Below are positions 1-7,688 of a DNA stretch of 11,932 bases, in pieces (position 1 is the stretch's first letter; the number at the start of each line of letters is the position of its first letter). The position numbers and the translations under genes were made by a program. The DNA lies in the NCBI GenBank assembly GCA_003511825.1, contig DOIU01000446.1:1-11932 (forward strand). Direction: 5' to 3'. The notes under the pieces are model-generated. The model was not told the DNA's origin and ran no database searches. It saw only the letters and a list, made by a program, of their open reading frames with translations. The DNA is from Gammaproteobacteria bacterium (GTDB lineage: Bacteria; Pseudomonadota; Gammaproteobacteria; Granulosicoccales; Granulosicoccaceae).

Positions 1-2
1 TG

Positions 3-35
3 CGCGTGCTGGTGAATGTGCGCGCCCCCGTGTAA
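3..35 (+). CDS. Possible 3' tail of an upstream gene (partial)
   Basis: An open frame enters from the left edge and ends in TAA at 33-35, reading R-V-L-V-N-V-R-A-P-V. It could be the last ten residues of a + strand gene lying mostly outside the window. Ten residues are too few to recognise a family, and the open stretch could be chance. The rest of 36-95, before the xthA ribosome-binding site, shows nothing I can name. Confidence 0.25.
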   Translation, partial: RVLVNVRAPV

Positions 36-95
36 TCTGAGCGGCGCAAACACGCAATGGCGGCAGCGATTGTCTCTGGACTTGCCAAGCTACAC

Positions 96-100
96 AGGAG
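96..100 (+). promoter_or_regulatory. Ribosome-binding site of xthA
   Basis: AGGAG lies six bases before the GTG at 107. It fixes the exonuclease III start at that GTG, which also agrees with the known N-terminus of the family (M-K-x-V-S-F-N). Confidence 0.8.
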
Positions 101-106
101 AATCCC

Positions 107-922
107 GTGAAAATAGTCTCTTTCAACGTGAACAGTGTGCGCTTGCGCATCCCGCATTTACAGGCACTGGTGGCACGCGACCAGCCGGACGTGATCGGCT
201 TGCAAGAAACCAAAGTCACCGACGATGCCTTCCCCGTCGACGACATCAAAGCCCTGGGCTACGACGTGGTGTACTGTGGCCAAAAAACCCATTACGGCGT
301 GGCGCTGATGTCCCGCCTGCCAATGAGCCATGTCTTTTACGGCTTTGAGACGGATGGCGAAGACGCGCAAAAGCGCCTGATCGGCGCCGAAGTGGCGCTG
401 CCCAGCGGCGAGGCCGTACAGGTCATCAATGGCTATTTTCCGCAGGGTGAAAGCCGCGACCATCCGGTGAAATTCCCCGCCAAAGAACAATTCTACGCTG
501 ACTTAATGCATCTGCTGAACTCGCGCTTCAGTAACGCCGATCACCTCGCCGTGCTCGGCGACTTCAATATCGCGCCCATCGACAACGATATCGGTATCGG
601 TGCCGACAACGCCAAACGCTGGCTGCGTACGGGTAAAACCAGTTTCTTGCCCGAAGAGCGCACCTGGTGGCAACGCCTGACGGACTGGGGTCTGACCGAC
701 AGCTACCGGCACCTCTACCCCGATATCGATGATCGCTTCAGCTGGTTTGACTACCGCAGTCGTGGCTTTGAACGCGATCCGCGCCGCGGCCTGCGCATCG
801 ACCACATTCTCACCACGGCACCCCTGCTCAAAGCACTGACGGACAGCGGTATCGACTACGACACCCGTGCGATGACCAAGCCGTCGGACCATTGCCCGAT
901 CTGGAGTGATTTCGCGCTCTAG
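107..922 (+). CDS. xthA: Exodeoxyribonuclease III (AP endonuclease)
   Basis: This 271-residue protein is the Mg2+-dependent DNA-repair enzyme that cuts DNA 5' to abasic sites and degrades duplex DNA from 3' ends in base-excision repair. It is close to E. coli XthA (268 residues) along its whole length. The active-site residues of the exonuclease/endonuclease/phosphatase fold are visible: Asn7, Glu34, Tyr110 in INGYFPQGESRDHP, Asp152 and Asn154 in GDFNIAP, Asp232 in GLRIDH, and the closing Asp261-His262 in PSDH. The W-F-D-Y-R-S block near residues 213-218 is also typical. It starts with GTG preceded by AGGAG at six bases. The related RNA-binding protein Crc was considered, but Crc lacks these catalytic blocks. 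Nothing suggests a functional link to the NRPS operon downstream. Confidence 0.97.
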   Translation: MKIVSFNVNSVRLRIPHLQALVARDQPDVIGLQETKVTDDAFPVDDIKALGYDVVYCGQKTHYGVALMSRLPMSHVFYGFETDGEDAQKRLIGAEVALPSGEAVQVINGYFPQGESRDHPVKFPAKEQFYADLMHLLNSRFSNADHLAVLGDFNIAPIDNDIGIGADNAKRWLRTGKTSFLPEERTWWQRLTDWGLTDSYRHLYPDIDDRFSWFDYRSRGFERDPRRGLRIDHILTTAPLLKALTDSGIDYDTRAMTKPSDHCPIWSDFAL

Positions 923-976
923 AGGTTTTCTTCAGGCGTTTGCTTGCCGCTGTTGTGTCTAAAAAAAGCGCCACAG

Positions 977-1011
977 ATTGACGCCCAGTTGCCGTTACAG
1001 TGGGTGTCAAT
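977..1011. promoter_or_regulatory. Inverted repeat upstream of the NRPS operon
   Basis: ATTGACGCCCA (977-987) and TGGGTGTCAAT (1001-1011) are reverse complements across 11 bases with one mismatch, separated by 13 bases. The mismatch would form a G-U pair in RNA. The repeat sits in the roughly 200-base gap between xthA and the NRPS start at 1121. No T-run follows, so it does not look like an intrinsic terminator for xthA. The likeliest reading is a two-half-site operator (half-site TTGACRCCCA) or an RNA hairpin in the leader. I found no confident -10/-35 pair here: TTGACG inside the left arm has no good -10 at the usual distance. Apart from this dyad I see nothing in 923-1120. Confidence 0.4.
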
Positions 1012-1120
1012 TCCGGGTCGTATTTGCTAGTCTCGCGGGCCTGCGTCCGGGTTGTACAGGAATGCGTTAACCGATGACCGATGCGCGCCGCCACGCACGA
1101 GCGCGCCTGAACAGCAACAC

Positions 1121-4100
1121 ATGACCACAGAACCCTTGCACCCCTTTACGCGCGACTTTGAACAGGTCTGCGCCACGCATGCCGAGCGCCCAGCCGTTCT
1201 GGCAGACACAGAACACTACAGCTACGCGCAATTGAACCAGGCGGCCAACCGCATCGCGCACGCCCTGGAGGCACGCGGCGTGACCGCCGAAGCCTGCGTC
1301 GGCATCTGCCTGGATCGCTCATTTCACGCCATTGCCGCCATGATCGGCGTTATGAAAGCCGGCGGCGCGTTTGTCCCGCTCGATCCGGACTACCCCAGCG
1401 AACGCCTGCACTACATGCTCGAAGACGCCGCGATTCGGCTGGTGATTACCCAGGCCGAGCACGCGGCGCAATACGCAGGGCTCGCCACGACGGTGCTGGA
1501 CATCGCCACCGACTTCCCAGACACCTTGCCCAGCGACAACCTCACGCACGCCCCCGGCGCCGATCAGCTCGCGTATGTGATGTACACCTCGGGCTCCACC
1601 GGCAAACCCAAGGGCGTGCAAATTGAACACGCCGCCTTGCGCGCCTATTGCCTGGGGGACATTAACGCCTACGCACTGGAGCGCGACGATTGCACGCTGC
1701 AATTCTCCACGCTCAACTTTGACATCTGCATCGAAGAGATCTTTCCGCCCTTGCTGGTGGGCTCGCGGATTGCCATTCGCCCGCAACAACGCTCCGACGA
1801 CAGCAACGAACTGTCAGCCCTGATCCAGCGCTTTGGCGTCACAGCGATACACATCGCCACCGCTTACTGGCACGAGTGGATCAATCTGCTTGAGGCGCGC
1901 GATGAGCCGATTCCCGAGAGCATTCGCCTGATGGTCGTCACCGGTGAGAAAGTCTCGGTCAGCCATTACCACGCCTGGTGCAAACGCGTGTCGCAGCCGG
2001 TGCTGTGGGCCAACGCCTACGGCCCCACGGAAGCGACGGTGAGTGCAACCGTGTTCGTCCCGTCCACCGATTGGGACGGCGACGCCATGCCCATCGGCAA
2101 ACCGCTACTCGGCTACAGCACGCATATTCTCGACGAGGCCTTGGCGCCCGTCGCCGATGGCGACACCGGGGAACTCTACATCGGCGGGCCGGCGTTGTCG
2201 CGCGGCTATCTCAATCGCGATGACCTCACCCAAGCCGCCTTCATCGAATGGGACAATGATGGCAAGGCACAACGCATCTACAAGACGGGTGACCTCGCGC
2301 GCTACCGCGACGACGGCAACATCGACTTCGCCGGCCGCATCGATCACCAGATCAAAATTGGCTCCTACCGCGTGGAGCCGGGTGAAATTGAAAACGCATT
2401 GAACAACCACCCGGATGTGATTGAGTCCCTGGTCGTCGGCGAAACGCGCAATGACAAGAAGCGCATTCTCGCGTACGTCGCCACCGACAGCGCCGACGTC
2501 GACGCCGTGCACACTTGGCTGGGCGAGCAGCTGCCGGTGTTTATGCTGCCGGCGGCCTATGTCTGCCTGAGCACCTTGCCCAAAACCATCAACGGCAAGA
2601 TTGACCGCGATGCCTTGCCCGATGGCCAGGACAGCGTGATGCCGCACGCGCGCGCCTTTGTCGCCCCGCGTGACGCACTGGAGCAAGACATCAGCAACGC
2701 CTGGGCGACCGTGTTTGGCACTGCGCGCATTGGCATTCACGACAACTTTTTTGATCTGGGCGGCAACTCACTGATGGCGCTGCAGGCGATCACGGCCCTG
2801 CACGGCCAGATCGGTAAAGCCCCCTCTGCCCGCGAATTCTACGCCGCAGCGACCATCGCCGACCAAGCGCAATTGCTGCGTGATACGGCACGCGTGCACA
2901 TCGCGCCAACCGACGCCGAGCGGCTGAACACCCCTGTACCGCTCACCGCAGAACAAGCGCAACTGTACTACCAGCAGCAGCTGTTCGACGATGTCACCAT
3001 TTACAATATCTACGAGGCCGTGCGCATTCGCGGCCCCTTGGATGCCGCGCGGCTGAGTAACGCTTTGGATGCGGTCGTCGCACGACAGCGGATTTTCTCT
3101 GCCCGCGTGGTGGAACAGGATGGCCAGGTATTGCAGCAATTCGGACCCGCGCCCAAGGACGTGCTGCACCACGAACAGCTCACCAGAGATGATACTGATT
3201 TACAAGCCTGGATAGATGACACGGTGTATCGCGCGTTTGATCTGCAGCAGGAGTCGCCCTTTCGGTTTGTGCTGTTGCAGCTCGGCGAGCAAGAGGCGTT
3301 GCTGATGCTGGTGATGCACCACCTCTTTGCCGATGGCTGGTCGATGTCACTGCTGCTGCAAGAACTACAGGCGCGCTATGCCGAGCATCAGGACGCCATC
3401 AAACCCGTAGCGCGCGAGTTCCACGACTATACGCTGTTTCGCGTTGAGCACGATGCCTCCGCCGACATGCAGCGCCAAACCGACTACTGGGTAGACAAGC
3501 TCGAGGGCCTGACCCCCTTGGTTCTGCCACAAGCCAAGCCGCAACCAGTAGCGCGCACCTTCAGCGCACAGGAGTTGCAATTTACCATTCCAGAGGCCGC
3601 GTTCAGCGCCCTGGATGACTATTGCGGCAGCCAACGCTTCACGCGCTTTAATGTTCTATTGGCCGCCTTTAAAGCACTGCTGTTTCGCTATTCACAGACC
3701 GAAGATCTGGCCGTGGCGATCGTGCATTCCGGCCGCGCCTACCAGGCTATCGAAAACACCTTTGGCTATTTTGCCAAACCCTTAATCACCCGCACGCAGA
3801 TCGATCTGAACGACACTTTCAGCCAACTGGCGGAAAAGGTCAAAGACACCTGCGTGGACGCTTTTGCGCACCAAGACGCGCTGCTGTCAGAGGTGGCGGC
3901 CCGCTTGCGCGTGAGCAGCGACGCGAATGCCCAGCCGTTTGCGTCGGTTTTGTTCTTAATGCAAGACATCCCCGACGCCTATCTGCAGCTGCCCGGTCTG
4001 GACTGTGAGCCCACCTATGCGCGCACGCACAGCAGCGACTTTGATATGGTGTTTGAGCTGAGCGAGCAAAACGGCCATTATCGCGGGCGCCTGGTCTACA

Positions 4101-6808
4101 GCACCGAACTCTACGACCCGGCCGATATGACCCGCATGGCCGCGCATTTTCAGCGCCTGCTAGACGATGCCTTGTCACGGCCGGACGAGCGCGTCACGCA
4201 CTTAACGTATGTGTCTGACGCAGAACAACACCACGTCCTGCACACCGCCAATCAGACCCACAGAGACTACCCGCGTGACAGCGGCGTCGAGGAACTGATC
4301 TGGGCGCAAGCGGCACGCACGCCCGACGCCCCGGCCGTGCACGTCGGTGACACCACACTGCCCTATGCCGAACTCACCGATCGCGCCGATCGCCTGGCCA
4401 GTCGTCTGGTCGCCGAGGGCGTTGGGCCCGATACGCTGATTGGGATCTTTTTACAGCGCGGCCTGGACCTGCTGATTTCACTGCTGGCGGTGATGCGCAG
4501 CGGCGCCGCCTACCTGCCGATGGACCCGGAATACCCGGCAGAACGGGTCAGCTATATCCTCGGCGACGCACAAGCACCGCTGCTGATTACGCAGACCGCC
4601 ATGGCCGCTGAGTTGCCGCCGCTCGACGCCAAGCTCATTGACCTGGACACGGCCTGGCCTGAAATCCTGACCCAAACCCCCTTGGCCGACGCGCGCCGCG
4701 CCGGCCCGCATGACCTGGCGTATGTGATTTATACCAGCGGCTCCACTGGACGGCCCAAAGGCGTTCAGCTCAGTCGGCGCAATGTGACGAACTTTATCTG
4801 CACCATGCAGCAGACGCCGGGCATGACGGCTGACGACACACTGCTGGCAGTGACAACCATCTCATTTGATATCGCCGTGCTGGAGTTGTATTTACCCTTG
4901 GTCAGCGGCGCCTCGGTGGATATCGCATCGCGCGAGATGGCCATTGACGGCGAAGCCCTGGCACAGCGCATCCGCACGCGAGCCATCACCCAGCTGCAAG
5001 CCACGCCCGCGACCTGGCGCCTGTTGCTCGAAGCGGACGCCCAATTCGGGCCCGGCTTTAAGGCGCTGATCGGCGGTGAAGCACTGCCACGCGATCTGAT
5101 CGCGCCGCTGCTGGCACGCGTGGGTGAGCTTTGGAATATGTATGGCCCCTCGGAAACCACCGTGTGGTCCACCTGTGTACGTGTGACCGACGCGCACGCG
5201 CCGATCACCATCGGCACCCCCATCGCCAACACCAGCATTTACATTCTGGGCCCAGGCGATCGCCCGACGGCCGTGAATGTGCCGGGAGAATTGTGCATCG
5301 GCGGTGAAGGCGTCGCACGCGGCTACGCCAATCGGCCGGAGCTGAGCGCTGAGAAATTTGTGCCTGACCCTTTTGCGACCGACGCACCCACCGACGCCGA
5401 ACCGCGCATGTACCGCACCGGCGATGCAGCGCGCTGGCGGGAAGACGGCCAGCTGGAATACATCGGCCGACTGGACAACCAGATCAAGCTGCGCGGCTAC
5501 CGCATCGAACTGGGTGAAATCGAGGGCGTGCTAGCAGAACATCCGGACGTGGACCACGGCGTCGCGCTGGTGCGCGAGGACACGCAAGGCACGGCCGAGC
5601 TGGTTGCCTACCTGGTCCCCAACGGCGAGCGACGGGCGGATGCAGCCGAGCTGCGCGCGCATTTGCAACAACGCCTGCCCGACTATATGGTGCCGCGCCA
5701 CTTGCTGTGGCTGGATACCCTGCCACAAACGCCCAATGGCAAGGTCGATCGCAAGCGCCTGCCTGATCCTGAGTGGCAGACCGATACGCGCAGCGCAAAG
5801 TCGCCACCGGTCACAGACACCGAAAAACGCGTCGCCGCCCTGTGGCAAGACCTGCTGGGGCACGATGATATCGGTGCCGACGACAGCTTTTTTGCCGCCG
5901 GCGGCCACTCATTGATGGCCATGCGCTTTATCGTGCAAGCCCGAGAGACGTTTGACGTTGACCTGCCTGTGCGCACCGTGATCAATGCCACCTTGGCTGA
6001 GATCGCCGTGCTGATCAATCCAGACGATGTGCGCGCCGCCGACGCCGGTATGCCGCAACGCGACCAGCTGCAGCCTGTCTTTTTTGATGAACCACCGCGC
6101 TATGGCGTGCTGCACACGCCTGCCGACGCACCAGCACGGACACCCGTGCTGATCTGCCCACCGATTGGCCACGAATACACACGCACCCATCGCACGCTCA
6201 AATTGCTGGCGATCGCGCTGGCGCGGAGCGGCCATCCCGTGTTGCGTTTTGACTACACCGGCAGCGGCGATTCGGCAGGCATGCTGGAAAAAGCCAGCGT
6301 CGGCCAATGGGTGGACGATATCCAGCGCGCTGCAAATTACCTGAAAACGCAGAGCCAACACGATCAGCTGGTGTTGGTGGGCGCGCGTCTGGGCGCGGCT
6401 CTGGCGCTGCAGGCAGACATCCCAGGGCTCAGCCAACGCCTCTTATGGGAGCCCGTCATTGACGGCGATGCCTATATCAACGCCGCGCGTGCCATGCATC
6501 GCGATGCCCTGCACGACCTGGATCGGTTCCGTTGGCAACAAAAGCACTGCGACCCGACCGAGCTGCTCGGCTACCGCTATGGCGACGCCCTGCTGAATGA
6601 ACTGCGCGCCTTGCGGGTGCCCGACGACGCTTGGTCTGCCGAAGCCACAACGGTATTGCATTATGCAGCCGGAGAGCATGCAGCCCTACCCGAGGGCGTC
6701 ACGCAGGTGGCGGTTCCGGGGCCAGCGCGTTGGTTCGACGCCGCGTATCTGGACGATATCCTCCTCGACTACGGTGTGATCAATCGCATCAAGGAGCTGC
6801 TAGGCTGA
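1121..6808 (+). CDS. Two-module nonribosomal peptide synthetase with fused hydrolase-like domain
   Basis: This 1895-residue protein is built as A1 (about 20-500), T1 (about 515-595), C (605-1040), A2 (1048-1545), T2 (1560-1630) and an alpha/beta-hydrolase-like domain (about 1650-1895). Visible motifs are YTSGSTGKPKGV from 155, YKTGD, the A10 lysines K493 and K1541, phosphopantetheine serines S550 (LGGNSL) and S1597 (AGGHSL), and an intact condensation HHxxxDG at 733-739. Aligned by eye to GrsA PheA, the specificity residues read D-I-E-H-V-T-A-V-S-K for A1 and D-I-L-Q-L-G-M-V-W-K for A2. The A2 code is glycine-like. In A1 the Glu at position 239 (E205) suggests a basic substrate. There is no starter condensation or GxSxG thioesterase domain, and the hydrolase-like end has R1756 at the nucleophile position. 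ATG 1121 is chosen over an in-frame TTG at 1052; no clear Shine-Dalgarno precedes it. The stop overlaps the next gene. Confidence 0.93.
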   Translation: MTTEPLHPFTRDFEQVCATHAERPAVLADTEHYSYAQLNQAANRIAHALEARGVTAEACVGICLDRSFHAIAAMIGVMKAGGAFVPLDPDYPSERLHYMLEDAAIRLVITQAEHAAQYAGLATTVLDIATDFPDTLPSDNLTHAPGADQLAYVMYTSGSTGKPKGVQIEHAALRAYCLGDINAYALERDDCTLQFSTLNFDICIEEIFPPLLVGSRIAIRPQQRSDDSNELSALIQRFGVTAIHIATAYWHEWINLLEARDEPIPESIRLMVVTGEKVSVSHYHAWCKRVSQPVLWANAYGPTEATVSATVFVPSTDWDGDAMPIGKPLLGYSTHILDEALAPVADGDTGELYIGGPALSRGYLNRDDLTQAAFIEWDNDGKAQRIYKTGDLARYRDDGNIDFAGRIDHQIKIGSYRVEPGEIENALNNHPDVIESLVVGETRNDKKRILAYVATDSADVDAVHTWLGEQLPVFMLPAAYVCLSTLPKTINGKIDRDALPDGQDSVMPHARAFVAPRDALEQDISNAWATVFGTARIGIHDNFFDLGGNSLMALQAITALHGQIGKAPSAREFYAAATIADQAQLLRDTARVHIAPTDAERLNTPVPLTAEQAQLYYQQQLFDDVTIYNIYEAVRIRGPLDAARLSNALDAVVARQRIFSARVVEQDGQVLQQFGPAPKDVLHHEQLTRDDTDLQAWIDDTVYRAFDLQQESPFRFVLLQLGEQEALLMLVMHHLFADGWSMSLLLQELQARYAEHQDAIKPVAREFHDYTLFRVEHDASADMQRQTDYWVDKLEGLTPLVLPQAKPQPVARTFSAQELQFTIPEAAFSALDDYCGSQRFTRFNVLLAAFKALLFRYSQTEDLAVAIVHSGRAYQAIENTFGYFAKPLITRTQIDLNDTFSQLAEKVKDTCVDAFAHQDALLSEVAARLRVSSDANAQPFASVLFLMQDIPDAYLQLPGLDCEPTYARTHSSDFDMVFELSEQNGHYRGRLVYSTELYDPADMTRMAAHFQRLLDDALSRPDERVTHLTYVSDAEQHHVLHTANQTHRDYPRDSGVEELIWAQAARTPDAPAVHVGDTTLPYAELTDRADRLASRLVAEGVGPDTLIGIFLQRGLDLLISLLAVMRSGAAYLPMDPEYPAERVSYILGDAQAPLLITQTAMAAELPPLDAKLIDLDTAWPEILTQTPLADARRAGPHDLAYVIYTSGSTGRPKGVQLSRRNVTNFICTMQQTPGMTADDTLLAVTTISFDIAVLELYLPLVSGASVDIASREMAIDGEALAQRIRTRAITQLQATPATWRLLLEADAQFGPGFKALIGGEALPRDLIAPLLARVGELWNMYGPSETTVWSTCVRVTDAHAPITIGTPIANTSIYILGPGDRPTAVNVPGELCIGGEGVARGYANRPELSAEKFVPDPFATDAPTDAEPRMYRTGDAARWREDGQLEYIGRLDNQIKLRGYRIELGEIEGVLAEHPDVDHGVALVREDTQGTAELVAYLVPNGERRADAAELRAHLQQRLPDYMVPRHLLWLDTLPQTPNGKVDRKRLPDPEWQTDTRSAKSPPVTDTEKRVAALWQDLLGHDDIGADDSFFAAGGHSLMAMRFIVQARETFDVDLPVRTVINATLAEIAVLINPDDVRAADAGMPQRDQLQPVFFDEPPRYGVLHTPADAPARTPVLICPPIGHEYTRTHRTLKLLAIALARSGHPVLRFDYTGSGDSAGMLEKASVGQWVDDIQRAANYLKTQSQHDQLVLVGARLGAALALQADIPGLSQRLLWEPVIDGDAYINAARAMHRDALHDLDRFRWQQKHCDPTELLGYRYGDALLNELRALRVPDDAWSAEATTVLHYAAGEHAALPEGVTQVAVPGPARWFDAAYLDDILLDYGVINRIKELLG
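6791..6796 (+). promoter_or_regulatory. Ribosome-binding site for the downstream hydrolase, inside the NRPS
   Basis: AAGGAG lies in the last NRPS codons, 11 bases before the ATG at 6808. That ATG shares its A with the NRPS TGA stop (TGATG). The arrangement supports translational coupling and the choice of 6808 as the start. Confidence 0.6.
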
Positions 6809-7638
6809 TGGAACACGCGCACTTACTCAACGACGATGGGACCCTGTGCGGGATCTACAGCGAGGCCAATGACGCCGATCGCCCGGCGGTGATTATGATC
6901 AATGCAGGCCTGCTGCATCACATTGGGCCGCAACGGGTGTACACGCAACTGGCGCGGCAACTGAACGCGCAGGGGTTCAACAGCTTGCGGTTTGATTTGT
7001 CCAATATCGGCGACAGCCTGAGCGGGCAAGAACACGACATCGATGCCCAAACACGGCACGACATCCGCAGCGCCATGGACTTTCTAGAGCGCCGCTATCA
7101 GTCCCGCCGCTTTATTGTGCTGGGGATTTGCTCGGGTGCCGACGATGCCTTTGCCATCGCCGTGAATGACCCGCGCATCGTCGGTGCCTACATCATTGAC
7201 GGCCACGGCTATCGCACCCGGCGCTATTACCTGAATCATTTCGTGCTGCATTACGGCCGACGCCTGCTGAGCGCGCAAAAGTGGCAGCTCATCCTGCGCC
7301 GTCTGCGTCAACGCGGCAGCACCGATGCCGCTGGCGAAGCCGGCACGCCATCGAGTGAACTCGCTGACGGCATCCGCCCTGGCCTGCCCTATGCGCGCGT
7401 CGCCGACGAGATGGCCGCACTGCTGCAGCGCGATTGCCAGCTGCGCTTTGTCTACACCGGCGGCGTGTCTGACTACTACAATTACCACGGCCAATTTGAG
7501 GACAGCTTTCCTCAATTTCGCGACAACGCCCACGTCGATGCTGTGTGGTTTCCCGACAGCGATCACCTCTTTATGCTGCAAGCGCATCGGGACGCCCTCA
7601 TCGCCGATACGGTGGCGTGGCTAAATAAACACTTCTGA
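6808..7638 (+). CDS. Alpha/beta hydrolase with cysteine nucleophile (exosortase-A hydrolase 1-like)
   Basis: This 276-residue protein has the alpha/beta-hydrolase layout: an early I-N-A-G-L loop, the RFDLSNIGDS strand, then the nucleophile elbow G-I-C-S-G with C108 in place of the usual Ser. D222 (GGVSD) and H253 (DSDHLF) are well placed to complete a Cys-Asp-His triad. No signal peptide or membrane segment is evident, so it is probably cytoplasmic. The elbow, the GDS strand and the region after it resemble, from memory, the hydrolase 1 family of exosortase-A clusters (TIGR03100), which also carries Cys. Its ATG overlaps the NRPS stop, so the two are probably made in step. A role in releasing, transferring or proofreading the NRPS-bound product is inferred; the reaction is unknown. 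An open frame extends upstream to 6631, but it overlaps the NRPS and its translation looks non-coding. Confidence 0.88.
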   Translation: MEHAHLLNDDGTLCGIYSEANDADRPAVIMINAGLLHHIGPQRVYTQLARQLNAQGFNSLRFDLSNIGDSLSGQEHDIDAQTRHDIRSAMDFLERRYQSRRFIVLGICSGADDAFAIAVNDPRIVGAYIIDGHGYRTRRYYLNHFVLHYGRRLLSAQKWQLILRRLRQRGSTDAAGEAGTPSSELADGIRPGLPYARVADEMAALLQRDCQLRFVYTGGVSDYYNYHGQFEDSFPQFRDNAHVDAVWFPDSDHLFMLQAHRDALIADTVAWLNKHF

Positions 7639-7688
7639 AGCGTCGATACACGCAGTAAGCAGGCGACAAAACGCCCAGGGCAGATTGA

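Noticed and set aside
978..1006. Sigma-70 promoter with TTGACG as the -35 box
   Set aside because: At the standard 17-base spacing the -10 would read TGGGTG, which is not credible.
1052..1120. In-frame TTG extension of the NRPS start giving 23 more residues
   Set aside because: The extra residues are low in adenylation-domain similarity and no ribosome-binding site supports the TTG; ATG at 1121 starts a normal N-terminus. That ATG also lacks a clear site, so some doubt remains.
2105..2740. 211-residue open frame on the minus strand inside the NRPS
   Set aside because: It is the reverse frame of the A1-T1 coding region, with no recognisable motif; long antisense frames are common in GC-rich genes.
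6631..6807. Upstream extension of the hydrolase frame into the NRPS
   Set aside because: The translation is Arg-, Cys- and Ser-rich frame-shifted NRPS sequence; the hydrolase proper begins at 6808 with a coupled start.
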